A stretch of 64,000 bases of DNA from Heterobilharzia americana (Eukaryota > Platyhelminthes > Trematoda > Strigeidida > Schistosomatidae): NCBI GenBank assembly GCA_944470555.2, contig OX104127.1, forward strand, positions 30,023,661-30,087,660, given 5' to 3'. How positions within the stretch are numbered: position 1 is the first letter of the stretch; every line of letters begins with the position of its first letter. The position numbers were made by a program, and so were the translations under genes. Below, piece by piece: positions 1-11,690 of the stretch. The notes below the pieces were generated by a model, which saw nothing but the letters and a program-made list of their open reading frames with translations, made no database searches and was not told the origin of the DNA.

Positions 1-404
1 AAGTTAGGTGATGATAAACTCTAAAATATTTGATGAAAACTTACATTTGATAAAAAAGTGCGCTATAAAGTTATTTATTCATTGATTAGGCATACGTTTT
101 TTCTACGTTACTCAAATATCTCTTCGATTTGGCTTTAGTTATAACTATGCAGTTGTTTGAAAGTACTGATTATTAGTTTTTCAAAATGGATACGTACTAT
201 TGAATAGGTTGTAATAAACTGGAATCAACACGTACATGTGTACATGTGTGTAATGTTGGCAACCAGAATGGTTTTCAGTACGTGTTCATCAATATAAGTT
301 GAAGCGTTCTAACACCTAAATGCATGATGTCTATTTCAAAAAACGGTAAATTCAGTTTTGAGGTTTGTGGGGATTTATCTGTTGATTTCAGATTGGTAAT
401 CATC
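1..404. other. no gene seen
   Basis: AT-rich sequence with no long open frame and no recognised repeat. A short alternating purine/pyrimidine tract (acgtacatgtgtacatgtgt) lies near 230-250. Confidence 0.6.
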
Positions 405-595
405 ATAGAATGACATCAGTTAGAGAGCCATTAGAAACCTGGGGGTACTGGAGAGCTGTTTCATCCTTGTACGGGACTCCTCAGCAGTGTGCACCCATGA
501 CTTCGCCAGGGATCAAACCCAGGACCTTCAGGTTCCTTCGCCACCACTTTGCCAGTTACTCAAGGGTGTCTTTGGATGGAGGTCGCATCATGAAA
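405..595 (-). mobile_element. tRNA-derived SINE with hammerhead sequence, minus orientation
   Basis: Read on the - strand this shows a pol III-like A box (AACTGGCAAAGTGGTGGCGA) and B box (GGGTTTGATCCC). A hammerhead-type segment and a tail containing AACTGATGTCA follow. The same order of blocks recurs at 597-835 (+), 34130-34325 (-) and 63005-63245 (+), which defines the family. Schistosome SINEs of the Sm-alpha type are known to combine a tRNA-like promoter with a hammerhead ribozyme. This copy lies head to head with the + copy that starts at 597. Boundaries are approximate. Confidence 0.7.
445..497 (-). ncRNA. hammerhead ribozyme, core intact
   Basis: On the - strand the core reads CTGAGGA (complement of 478-484), then a stem II of GTCC paired with GGAT, then GAAA (complement of 459-462). 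The very short stem III ACAG/CTCU has one mismatch. It is followed by U16.1 and C17, with ACTG/CAGT as stem I. This fits the consensus CUGANGA-stem II-GAAA-stem III-UH. The predicted cleavage point lies between 451 and 450. Activity is an inference; the stem III mismatch may weaken it. Confidence 0.6.
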
Positions 596-596
596 T

Positions 597-835
597 GACA
601 GTGGGAAATATGGACCATAGGATTCTGACCCAGTGGCTCAGTGGTAAAGTCATGGCTACGGAACTTGGTGGTCCCGGGTTCGAGCCCTGGAGGGTAGGGT
701 CGTGGATGCTCATTGCTGAGGAGTCCCTTACGAGACTGAAGCAGCATCCTAGTGCTCACAGTCTTGCAATATTTCTGCAACTGATGTCAGTCCATGATGA
801 ATAACAACCTGGAAAATACTAAATGTTCCAGTGTA
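597..835 (+). mobile_element. tRNA-derived SINE with decayed hammerhead
   Basis: The copy begins near GGGAAATATGGAC, followed by an A box (CAGTGGCTCAGTGGTAAAG) and a B box (GGGTTCGAGCCC). The hammerhead segment at about 711-765 keeps CTGAGGA but has GAAG in place of GAAA, and its stem II is imperfect, so it is probably inactive. The tail CAACTGATGTCAGTCCATGA matches the copy at 63 kb. Short open frames across it are not considered genes. Confidence 0.7.
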
Positions 836-1555
836 TCATCACAATTACATGTTGTACTTTGAAGCATACAGGATGCAGAGTGATACTTCAAATGTAAAAA
901 AACGTAAAACTTAAATGACTAATTTCTTTTGCTCTTTTTAACTAAAGGTTTAAAATGCTTCAAATTTGGCTTTCACACATAAAGCCTTCAGCTACTTAGA
1001 GTTTTCGGTGAAGAAACTTAGAATACCTTGGTGTCGGTGTTGACACTAGGCTAATGAGCAAAGTATCATGTTGCAAAATATTTTTGTTATTAGCAGAAAA
1101 TCAATAGATTAGCTGTATTAGAGCATAGTTGTGTTATTTAAAGGTATTCATGAGAAAGGTGTATATATGTATGTGTTATTTGATTCACGACTAAAAGAAT
1201 TCGATGGTGATGTTTACAACGGTAGCTCACAATAATATTAGTTACTGTCTCATGGAAAAAAAGAAATGACCTAATGCTGAGGCTACGATCTGCTGACAGT
1301 TGTGTAATGAACTAAGTGTTTGAGAGGCGATTGGCAATAAACTTTGTTTTATGATCTGCATTTACTCTAGGTCGACGTTTCGATAATACTTTAGAAATCC
1401 TGATGGGTAACATTTCAACTTATGCTGCAAATTCTGCGATAAAAATGTCCCTTTTTGACACTGAAATGTCAATAGTGAAAAGTCAGGGAACTCTGAGTCA
1501 CTATGAAAGTAGTGAAGTTGAATGTGACTGAATGGTTGATGAAATTGGTAGCAGT
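836..1555. other. no gene seen
   Basis: AT-rich spacer without open frames of note and without a recognised repeat. Confidence 0.55.
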
Positions 1556-2335
1556 GCCGTTGTTCCAGTTACTGTATATTCTTTTCAGCTTCTCTGACTA
1601 CTTGGGGAGTAGAATACGTTCGAGTTGTCTTGTTGTTGGAGAAATCTCACCTGGAATATGAAAGGCTGTTTCGGTATTTGCTGACTTACACCACAATCTG
1701 CGTTACAGTTTTCTCTATCCTGTTATACGACTGCAAACTTGGTCACTGAAAGCAGAAGACATGTTAAGATTAGAATCTTTAACGACAGGTGTCTTTGTAG
1801 TATTGTTAGCGTATGGCGGAATTACCGTGTGAGCATTGATTATGTTAAGCGGAGATAATCAGGATAAGAAAGTAAACCAACAGATGAGGTTATGAACTTT
1901 CACTAACTGAAGTTGACTGGACAAATGTTTCGTATTCAGAGAGCCCACCAAACTCAGTGTCCAATATTAGCCGAAGCAGGGATGGGTTGGAATAAGGTTC
2001 AGGGTGGCCACAATAGGATGTTACCGCAGTTCATCAGGTCTTTGACTAATGGTGTAAATCATATAGGGAGTCACAGAATGTCTGACTGAAGTCCTCAAGA
2101 TGCCAAGCTATAACAGCTGAATATCTGTCACAATGATGCAGAAGTGTAAACTTCCTGGCCTCTTTGAAGTCTTGAATATTTCTATTAACCTTCGTCTATT
2201 TATTCTATCAACTCTCTGATACTTTTGTCTACTATAGCATCGCCCTTTTTCTACCTAACTGTTCTTCTGCATAATTTTGTTGTCTGGTAACTTGTAGCAA
2301 TACACTTCTCTGTCAGGTCCCACGTTGGCTTACCT
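1556..2335 (+). mobile_element. RTE (SR2-like) non-LTR remnant, C-terminal part
   Basis: Conceptual translation with several stops and frame changes gives the block typical of the RTE C-terminal region. It reads roughly TANLVTESRRHVKIRIFNDR, then CLCSIVSVWRNYRVS, then AGMGWNKVQGGHNRM. The order matches other copies here (10.9-11.4 and 20.8-21.3 kb). A pyrimidine-rich tail at about 2180-2330 resembles the tail after the 20.8 kb copy. This is a dead, 5'-truncated fragment. Confidence 0.6.
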
Positions 2336-3440
2336 GTTTATCTGCCTGTCTACTTCTCTAATGATTCATTTTCAAATAATTAAGTATAGAGTAATCATTT
2401 ATCTTAATGACAATACTCTTTTTAGTCTTCGAACTAAAGCAAACTCACAGTTTATTTGAATTTTATTGTTAGATAAATGAAGCACAACTTTACTGTTGGA
2501 TACACTGAAGATGAAAGTAAATCACCATAGGTGGCCACAACAACAACAACAATAGTAAAAAACCAGTTAACTATTCATAAAAATCATCAAAGCCGACTTT
2601 TAACTAACTGACAAAATTAGAAGTAAACTAATGTGATAACTGAAATGGTTCTAACACATACCTCAACTAATAATTGGAAGTGTAAGGTAGTAACAGTGTC
2701 ACGTGATCATAACATTGCACTTGTCTACACTTTTCCGTGCCTATGAGTCATAAGTCAAGTTGAGTACAAGACGTAATATTTTTAAATTGTTAACTAGTAG
2801 TCCTTTTTTCCTTCTATCCATGACAACAACTGATCACTCTTAAATACTTGCAAAAGAATTCAGAGAAATTTCAGAGATTGATATTCATGCTTAATGATTA
2901 GTTAAAATTTCATTTCACATACGAGTATACTGAATAAAGCTCCTGGGGAAGACAGCTATGCGTCAAGAAGCAAACAGTTAGTTGCCCCATTTGAGACAAA
3001 AAGATCTATCTAGGAAGCTATTGTAATGACGTTTGAAACAAACTTATGCATCAGTCATTCGCCAGACATCTGAGCATATTCCCAGATTGTTAAAAAACTT
3101 GAGAGCTGCTCAACAGATGTCGCTTAGTTTAGGTATGAGAACTGAGGGCTGGTAAGCTAGGGACTTTTAGTTCAAACCCTGCTGACAAGCTGGTTTTCCT
3201 TGCAGAATCATTTATTACCCCGCAACAAAAAATTCGCACTTTGAGGGTACAGCTATCGAAATTAATTGAAGTAGTTCACTAAGTCCTCAGGTGAGTTCAT
3301 GAATTTTCGCGGTGATGGGTAGATAAAGGTTTGCCTTTTCCATTGATGAGAATCAATGCAATGAAGTTATCAGATAGCTAAACGTATCCACTCTTTGTAA
3401 AAATATGGACAAACGGCTTATCTTTAAAACAGCAACATAG
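2336..3440. other. no gene seen
   Basis: AT-rich spacer. A weak tRNA-like stretch near 3118-3200 (AGTTCAAACCC) was noted but is not strong enough to call. Confidence 0.5.
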
Positions 3441-6420
3441 TTACTAAGGCCTGAGAGCGAAGCCGTACTGCCTACTGGGGATATGACAGTTTTACAATGT
3501 TTCCAGCGGGTAATTAGTAGTCACATATTGATGCTACCAAACCTATAAGAGAAGAGGGTTTAGAGCATTCCTTCTGCCTTATGGTTTTCCAAGGCGGGTG
3601 GTATTTATTTTTTGGCTGAATTTATATCACTCAAAGCTAAATCTAAAATGTCAAAAAGAGCTGTGTGTGTTAGGCACTAAGAAGATGTTCCTTAGGCTCT
3701 GCGGTCAGGCACTACAACTACTAATGCTATCTCGTTTTCGGATGCTTTAAGAAAAAATAGCCATTCAGACTGAGGGCAGTAGGAAAGGGTTATCTCTCCT
3801 CGTAACTGTGTTAGGACTTGAATTCCCACAAATCATTATCAATCCTCAATATCTTTGCCTTCTAACCTCTCCTTACATTTCACGGTCAAGGTTTCTACAT
3901 TTTCTTGAATTTCTTCCAGTTCCACATCTATTGATAGCTATTGGCGCTTAAGAAATAGCATCCATGGTCTTCTAGAATAGCTTAGCAAACTGAGTATCTG
4001 GGTTTTCAATGCCCATACTCCCCGTCACCTTGGCCTACAGGCTTTTGTGGTATCTCGGGTCATAGAAGCCTGTTGCGTTTGTGAGAAGACTCACGTGCGG
4101 GCATCCACTCAACCTCATTCGACCAGTCTGATGAGTCTGTGAAATTCACCCTTCGAGTTTTTGTTGGTTCTCTGTCAAGTTCTCAGGGTTGTTCAGGTGT
4201 GGACATCTTATTAAGTGCTAGGGCAGGGAGTCCACTGTCTGACTGGATCCAAGTTGATAGTTGCCTATGCACTTTTTGACTGAACGGTATAGTAAGGACC
4301 AAAAAGCAGTGAGAACCTCTGTTGTCCCTTAATCTTTGCTTAAGCACCCACTGACTGCAGTTCAGAAGATGTGAAGGGTGAGTTCTAGTGAGAACTGTCT
4401 AACCTCATACTGAAAGCCACAAGTTCAGACATAGTTTCGATCACAAGTGATTTCAGTGCGCAAGTGGGTAATAACAATTCAGACGGAAAGATCTCTAGTT
4501 AGTGCTTTCTGTATTACAGTCGAAAGGTGAATAGAGATGTTGTATGACCTGGTGTTCATAAATCTCAATTCAATGGTGTATACAGATATACTACATTGCC
4601 ACCAGTTAACGCTGATGAGGGCCCGTGAAAGATAACTACTCCTTCTAGAGCACGTGTATGGACAGTGGTCAAGCGCTAATTCTATTACGCGCATATCTGC
4701 ACCTAAGTGGACTTAGAGGAAAATACAGCAGTGAGACCACTGTGGGCAAAGGTCGACCACAAAATTACTGTGGCCACTTCCAGCGAGATACTGGTCAGAA
4801 CAATATTACTCACCTAGAAACAACGGGACAGTATCTACGGAAAACAGCTTTAAGAACCATAGTTGGCGTTCAGGAAGTAGTTATGAAGGGCCAGAGGATC
4901 TCAATAACTTTTTCAGAAACAGTTGATGTCCACGAAAGCATTTCTGCAAGCTCGAAACACAACAAGGAGAAGGAGCAACTGAAATCTAGACTGCGGAAAA
5001 GCCTACGCAATGACCACGAGCAGTGGTGGGTTGCGAAAGACAAACAGATGGAAAAGGGTAGACAGTCATTCCATGTGAACAGACAGACTATAGAAAAAGT
5101 TGATAGTTAGTGATGCTATAGCAAAGAAGAATGGGTATGCGATTCATCCATAAGTAGGATGTCTGGAACCGTGGGTGGAATATTTAGATAAATTGTCCTG
5201 CTGATCTCCAACTACTATTCCATTACCCTCTATTCAGTAGGATCCTGGAAGGAACATTGAGACAGCCGTCAAACTCTTACGGAAGTCATCAAAGCTATGA
5301 GCATCCTGAGACAAAAAAGATTAATGGGCCAGGATGGGCTAGTATAGGAGGTATTTAAGGATGGTGGTCGAGGATTGTGGGTCAGGTTAACTAAATTGTA
5401 ACCCAGCGTAGGGAAACCAGATACTATGCGCTGTGAATGGTTTCAATCGCTTACTATCTCAGTTTGTGAGCAAGCGGAGAAATTCTTCTGCTGATAATCA
5501 CATAGGAAGCAGTCTGACGAACATAGGGTCTAAAATTCTAGTTCCGATAATTATTATGCAAACAGAAAACCCCAGAAAGCTAAGAAAGTTTCAGATCTGA
5601 TTGTGGGTGTATCGACGAGATATTCACTCTTCACCGGATTCTGTAACATAGACAAACTTACTGTCAATCTACTCAACCCGTATTTTATGACTTCAAGGCA
5701 ACATTCGACCACCTTGGTTGCAAAGTCTTATAGCAGAGTCTGTCGCTGAAACATGTATTCGGTAAGTAAATCAGGCTGCTGAAAGCTCTTTATCTGAACA
5801 TTTTTGGGGGACATAGAACCTATAGTAAGCTGTTAGGTGAATTTTGTACGTTACGTGACATCCGTCTGGAACGTGCACTATTTCCATTCTTATTAAGCTC
5901 TACCGCGAACATGCTTACGAACTTTTCTCTCTTCTCATCTGACTTTATAGGGATTGATCTCTTCACGCTAGAAACCTTAGTAGATTTAAAGTATTTAGAT
6001 GGTCCTGTTAGGTGAAGATATCATGATACAGAGCCTTCTAGACACCCCAAAATGGCAATTCAAGAATGATTTGGATGAGTTTCTAACCAACCAAATGTAA
6101 ATTGTTGCTACAAGGTTGATCTTCGCCGGTCCACCACCTAACGGTAATGATTAGGTGTGTTGACCACTTCAATTAAACGGAAAGTCGAATCAGTCCACAT
6201 GATTCAGTGACCGATCAAATCTCTGCACGGATACGAAAGGCTAGTTTACACCTCGGGAACGTGCACCATTTACGGTTTTGTTATGATATCCGATTATGTC
6301 TTCTACCTGGATATGTTGGTACTTGATGTAGCAGTTCTGAACGTTACGCAGAGATGACAGGTCCCACGTTTAGGATGTCTGACTGACTGAACTCAAGTAG
6401 CGTGTTTGTTAAACAACACA
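3441..6420 (+). mobile_element. long decayed RTE (SR2-like) retrotransposon
   Basis: The reading is broken by many stops, but domains appear in order. An endonuclease part at about 4330-4480 reads APTDCSSEDVKGEF, then SDIVSITSDFSAQVG. The linker keeps RKSLRNDHEQWWVAKDKQME inside the open frame 4658-5110. A reverse transcriptase part at 5280-6020 includes GPGWA/EVFKDGG, then YDFKATFDHLG, then LVDLKYLDG where the family has a YADD catalytic box. The C-terminal part runs to about 6400. The catalytic box is lost and frames are broken, so the copy cannot be autonomous. The start is approximate. Confidence 0.65.
4658..5110 (+). pseudogene. RTE linker between endonuclease and RT
   Basis: This 150-codon open frame is the longest intact piece of the surrounding RTE copy. 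Only its C-terminal half (RNDHEQWWVAKDKQMEKGRQ) matches the lysine-rich linker of schistosome RTE polyproteins. The N-terminal half appears to be out-of-frame endonuclease. Not a host gene. Confidence 0.5.
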
Positions 6421-8378
6421 ATGCACTATTTTCATGAGATGAAAAAGTATGAAAACTATTTGGATACTCACTCATATCACGACAGTCATAAATAATGTAA
6501 AAAATTGACCAGTCTCAGCAAATTCTGATTTAATTTAGCATGTCTGATGTTGTGTGCATTTTCAAACAAAGATGAACATCATATTTTTAACTGAATTAGT
6601 AAAAAAATACATATGAATTCATTTTGGACTTGCTTGAATTTATTTAAACAAATGAGAAAAGTATAATCGATTCTTTTATAATATCTCGCTTTTGGATTAT
6701 TCTGTTTAATGCGTTAGGAGATGAAGTATTGTTCCTAGATAAGTTGTCGTAGTGACATTGACAACAGATGGAAATATTTCATTGGAGTGTGACACCAAGA
6801 CCTAGCTGACAGTCAGTTATCGTAGCTCAAATGACAGTCCTAAGGCCATTTATGTAAATGTGACTAGATTTTCGATGTCGACGGTTTGGTTATCCGATAT
6901 CAGACTACACGGACATTCTGGTGTCCAGGTTGACCAAGAGCTGAGAATTCTCTTAAATCCTATTTATTAGTATGTATTTCAACCGATACTAAAATATCCC
7001 GTTTTTATAAGTTTCAAGATAACTGAAATCGAACACTGAAACAGTTGGATGCCTTACTCTCACCAGGCATCCAAAACTACATGCAATGAACTAAAGACCA
7101 GTCGGTATTGGTAATAACAATGGGCACTGGTTTTGTTCTATCATGAATTGCCTTTGGATACCCGATATATATTTGAAAGTTACGGACATCTATCCCATTG
7201 TTATTTGAGTCATCCTAGTTCCAGTCAGTATGAATTTCATTATTGTAAGCTGGAAAGAAAGGAGAGGAATATAACAGACTAGTTGACATTTGCATTTACC
7301 AGCACTTCATGACCTAACCTGATTACTCTGTAGCATAACTGGTTCTAGCTATGAAACCCAAAGTCTTCAATCCAAGCTCCTAAAAGATCTGAATAGATTT
7401 CAGTTAGAAAGAGATTGTTACTCAGCACTCATTGGCTCGCAGTACTTTGTGGTCAACATTCAAAGGTAATTATTAGACTGAACAGATCAGACTAACTAAA
7501 TTCTCTTTTTCTTCTGTTAGTATATTCCTATACGGAAAAGAAGTTACAAGTTTTATTTTTGCTTCATTTGTCAAACAGGCTTGAAAATCGATATTAAATG
7601 TTCATGTGATACTTTACATTAGTGAGTTGGATGTATTCAGAACTCCAGAATAATGATCATTATAAATTCACACGAGTTTGATTAACCAATGGAAATAAAG
7701 GTAATTATGAAAAAAATAATTCATGCTAACATGGTGTATACGTCTATTCTGGAGTTGAATTCATAGGTCCCATAGTGTGCTAGGAATGTTTCAGCAGTGT
7801 GGTTCTTCAGGCAATTGACTTGAAACTCAACTTCGATGTCTACTGATGATTTGGCAATACGAGTGATTCTTCGAGGTCACACTATAAGTTTTTTTCTTTT
7901 AAAAATGTGGAGCTGTACACACCTAAAGCATTACCTGGTGCTCTCAGGATGGAACTCCAGAAGAACTTAGTTCAATCACATTCCTAGATTCGTAGTTATA
8001 GCTTAAACCGCTCTGAATCTCATTTGATCCTAAGTACTTCTTACTGCTTTTTGATTTACAGAGAATGCTTTAGCGAAACTAGATATAATTCCTTCACCTC
8101 TTTTGTGTATTACTTAACTGATGTAAATGTACTGAGGGAAAGCTAGGGGTAGTCGTATAAAACTATGGCATCTGTTGATGAAGTCGTTAGTTGTTGGCCT
8201 GAATAGTCAAATCCCTTGTTGTGGTCCCCAAGAATACTAGAGTTCGATGGTCAAACGCTTTAGAAGGTTCACCTATATCTTGCTTTCATCATAAGCTCTG
8301 AAAGTTTAATATTGTATGTCTCCTTTTTATGGATCTACGGCTCATGGTTTTAAGCACTTGGGTCATGGGTTTTGAACA
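6421..8378. other. no gene seen; one perfect hairpin
   Basis: AT-rich spacer. A perfect 9-bp inverted repeat, TTGGATGCC at 7045-7053 and GGCATCCAA at 7066-7074 with a 12-nt loop, is the only clear structure. Confidence 0.5.
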
Positions 8379-9015
8379 TTGCTTAATCTATCGAGGTTTA
8401 AGAAGGCAGGTAGTATTATTAGCCCTTACTCATTGTCTGCTGCGCAAACGCGTATATGTTTGCTGATTTCAATTCAGTTTCGTTTCTGTTATATGTCTGG
8501 GTTGGCTGTTTGGTTAATTGTTATGGCCTTAACCTCCATCGGGGTTTCCTATTGGATCTTATGATTAACAGACTGAAGGGGAATGCTCAGAGGCTGTTCC
8601 CGACTGTGATTATTTCCGGGGTCACTATATATGAGTTGACCCTACAGCCACTAACACCACACCCGGTGACTGAGGGAGAAGACGACATGGGACTGTTAGC
8701 CATAATTATGTGGCAAGATATATAGAAAATATATAAGGATTTAAGAGAGTAAGCGGCCTAGTCAGAGTGTCAATGAATAAAGTCACAAATAGATACTTGA
8801 TGGATATTTGTAATTGCCTGGCTATTGCTGTCATTCTTTTTGGTTACGGACTTGGAAATTTCGATAACCTTAGTTTTCGATACTATATTTTGAAACAATG
8901 CCGAGAGTGTTATTTTCATTCCTTTGGTTTTTCTCGTGTAGACCTCTTTCATGCTGTACAGATATTCAATGTGGCAGCATCCACTGATGTTGCTCATATC
9001 TATTTGCCTGTTTGA
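8379..9015 (+). other. cluster of short open frames, unassigned
   Basis: Three open frames of 61, 89 and 82 codons lie close together (8379-8564, 8456-8725 and 8767-9015). They have hydrophobic stretches but no motif I recognise. The middle frame contains LTLQPLTPHPVTEGEDD. There are no convincing splice sites and no continuity between frames. It may be an unrecognised repeat fragment or chance. Confidence 0.25.
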
Positions 9016-10705
9016 TTAATCAATTTCAAATTTAGAGAGAATATCTCAATGGGTAAATTCACGCTTTTGTTTGCCGGTATATTTTTGCCTGCCTAAATAG
9101 GACATTCATAAGCATATCCGAATTTCACAATGAGCAGATTCCAACGTGTTTAGTTATTTAGTCAAACATTCTGCACTTTTCAGTATTCTTGATTAAACTA
9201 ATTGTTAGAAAACGAATGGAAAACGACATGTAAGCACGTCATTATTTGATTATTTATTGTTAATTCATTCAATGTTCACAACACAAATATGTTAATTGTA
9301 TTCTAATGATTGTATGTTAGTAATTATTTTTGAAAAGGACACTTGAACACATTAAATCACGGTTACCTGAAATAAAACGAGGAAATCATTGTCATTGAGA
9401 TGATTGGCAAGAAAATGAATAATCAGGAATCTAATTTACATATGGTGCTGTATTATCAGTTTTGGTACCTTTGTCCACCAAAAGTTGCTTGGACTCACAT
9501 ACATATGAACGCAAACACGCACAGATATCTACAGACGTAACAGACAGGGATAAAAGTACTTATCCTTCTACTTATTTAGGATGAAATAATCACTAGGTTT
9601 CACCTTATGACCTTGTTCTGAGGATCAACAAGCCTTGTTTATCTTATACTTGTATGGTGTTTCTAGGAGATGGCAAACAGTGACTCGTGCCAGTAACTAA
9701 GTTATCCGAACAGTGAGATTAAATCTTCATTGGTGATAATGTCTGGTAGTTGCACTACATTACGAGTAGAGTTTGTCTGGAATATGCCAGCCTTTTATTG
9801 CTAGGTTACCGGCCTTAAGATAAATGGTATTGTGTTAGGTTGTCACTAGTTCACACATATTGAAAACTGATGAAGTTGTTGTATGTTCCGAGTGAGCTAT
9901 TCCCTGAGCTAATGTTTCAGTTAGCATTGTCATCAGTGAATCAGAGCTTCATAAGGAAGTGAAGCAGTTGATCTTGCATGGATATTTACTGTGTGCTACT
10001 TTGTCTAGTTGTGATTTGATTGGTTACTTGGTGAGTGCATGCGCGTGTTTTGAACCTGTTTGGTTGACTTCTTGCCTTTTGTTTTTTGAGAGGGTTTGCA
10101 ATTGACTTTGTGGACAACGTTGGAAGTTTTTCTCCTTTCCTGACAGAGTCTTCAGGTTTGCATAAGACAAGTCGTAACGACTTTACTGGTCTATGTGACA
10201 TTGCTATTTCAAGTGGATGTGACAATCTGACCCATGTACTCACCAAGCGACCATTCAACTTACATTGAGTTGAAATAGGACGCAATAAATATCCTTGCAA
10301 AATCAATTACTTCACTTTCTTGTGAAGCCCTGATGAACCAACGACAATGTCTAGTATGACAGCTGAACGCCTACCAACTAAAACCTTAGCTCAGGAAAAG
10401 CTCACTTTGAAGATCCACACCCTGAGCTACAAATATTCGCTACAGTTTCTTATTCGACGTATTTGCATAATTAGTTTGGTGGCACTGTGTGCTGGGAATA
10501 AAAACTTATTGTCCTAGTGGTGAGTTTATTAGTGAATAAGCGTCTGGGTCTCAAGATGAGCAAAATTAGTTTTAAACTGACTAGTGAACTTTGACTGATT
10601 GGATCAATGACAGTAAGTTGTCTGTGGAGGAAAAGTGACATAGTTCCCTAAGTGGATTCTTCTCATTAAAAGCAGTTCCTGCTAGCTGCGAAGAATTTCT
10701 GATGA
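9016..10705. other. no gene seen
   Basis: AT-rich spacer. Opposed short open frames at 9986-10306 (-) and 10086-10268 (+) overlap each other and carry no recognisable motif. Confidence 0.5.
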
Positions 10706-11690
10706 CTTTCTTAGCAAGTAAATGTAAGTTTTTGCTGCAGGACTGATCTTCGCTGGTGACTCATTTGACCGTAGGAGGTGAAATGGTTGAATGCGTTGAC
10801 CGTTTCACTTAAACGGTAAGTTGAATCAGTCCGCATGGTTCAATGACAGCAAAATCCCCGCACAGATACGATAGGCTGGTTCACGTCTCGGGAACGTGCA
10901 CCATTTAAGGTTCCACCATGATATCCGACTATCTATCAAGAGTGGAGTGGATTGTGCTGCAGTTCGCTCTGTTCTACCGTACGGATTTGAAGCATGGAGC
11001 ATTAAGTGCGGAGGATTTGAGAAGGCCTCAAGTTTTCAACCACCGATACCTATGTAGCATAGACCACACATGTGTCATGGTATCACCATGTGAGTAACCT
11101 AGAATTCAGATGTGGCTTTTTATGGGGTAGAGGATAGTCAGTTGGTGAGGTTGTGAGCCTTCGTCGACTGAGATATGAGTTATGCATGCTTAATCATTAT
11201 CTGCCTCGTCACGCAATGCTAACTGAAATGGGTTTAGGCTTGGAGAAAGGTTAGAGGTGGCCAGATTGAAAAATGGCATCGGTGCATGTAGTCTTTGACT
11301 ACTGGTTTGAGTTGTGTAGACAAATGTGGACTTTCTGGTTGAGGCTTACAAGACAAGAGAATTTAGTGGTAGGGGACTGTAGGTGATATGGCTCAGAATC
11401 AACCTTGATGGTGCAAATGTGTACATTTTATTTTCATCTTACTCGCTCTACTAAATTTCATCACTCGTTCATTGCTCCTCTCTTGTTTCTAAATAATTTG
11501 TGTAACTTTCAGCTGCCTTCTTCTTTATTTCTTTATCTTTGATCCAATCGTTTTCTCTTTCGATAAACTGATGTCAGATGCAGCTGTTTCAACTGTTGGG
11601 CAGAAATCCCAGGTCCTATGCTGATTTTGTTTGTTTGTCTGCCTCCCCACACTTGACAGTCATCGAGGTTTGCTTGTACGATCTTTGCAT
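10706..11690 (+). mobile_element. RTE (SR2-like) remnant, C-terminal part
   Basis: Translation with stops gives VECVDRFT, then HDIRLSIKSGVDCAAVRSVL at about 10920, then YGFEAWSIKCGG. These are the hallmark of the RTE region after the RT domain. The segment at 10740-10930 is closely similar to 6120-6300 in the earlier copy. A pyrimidine-rich tail follows from about 11410. Not functional. Confidence 0.65.

Noticed and set aside
487..804. 105-codon frame at the window start
   Set aside because: It runs through the two inverted SINE copies and their hammerhead segments.
2470..2510. YCWIH reading suggestive of the innexin first extracellular loop
   Set aside because: Stop codon follows at once, and no flanking innexin sequence or splice sites.
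3118..3200. tRNA-like stretch with a B-box-like AGTTCAAACCC
   Set aside because: No matching A box spacing, no second copy found in the window, no cloverleaf.
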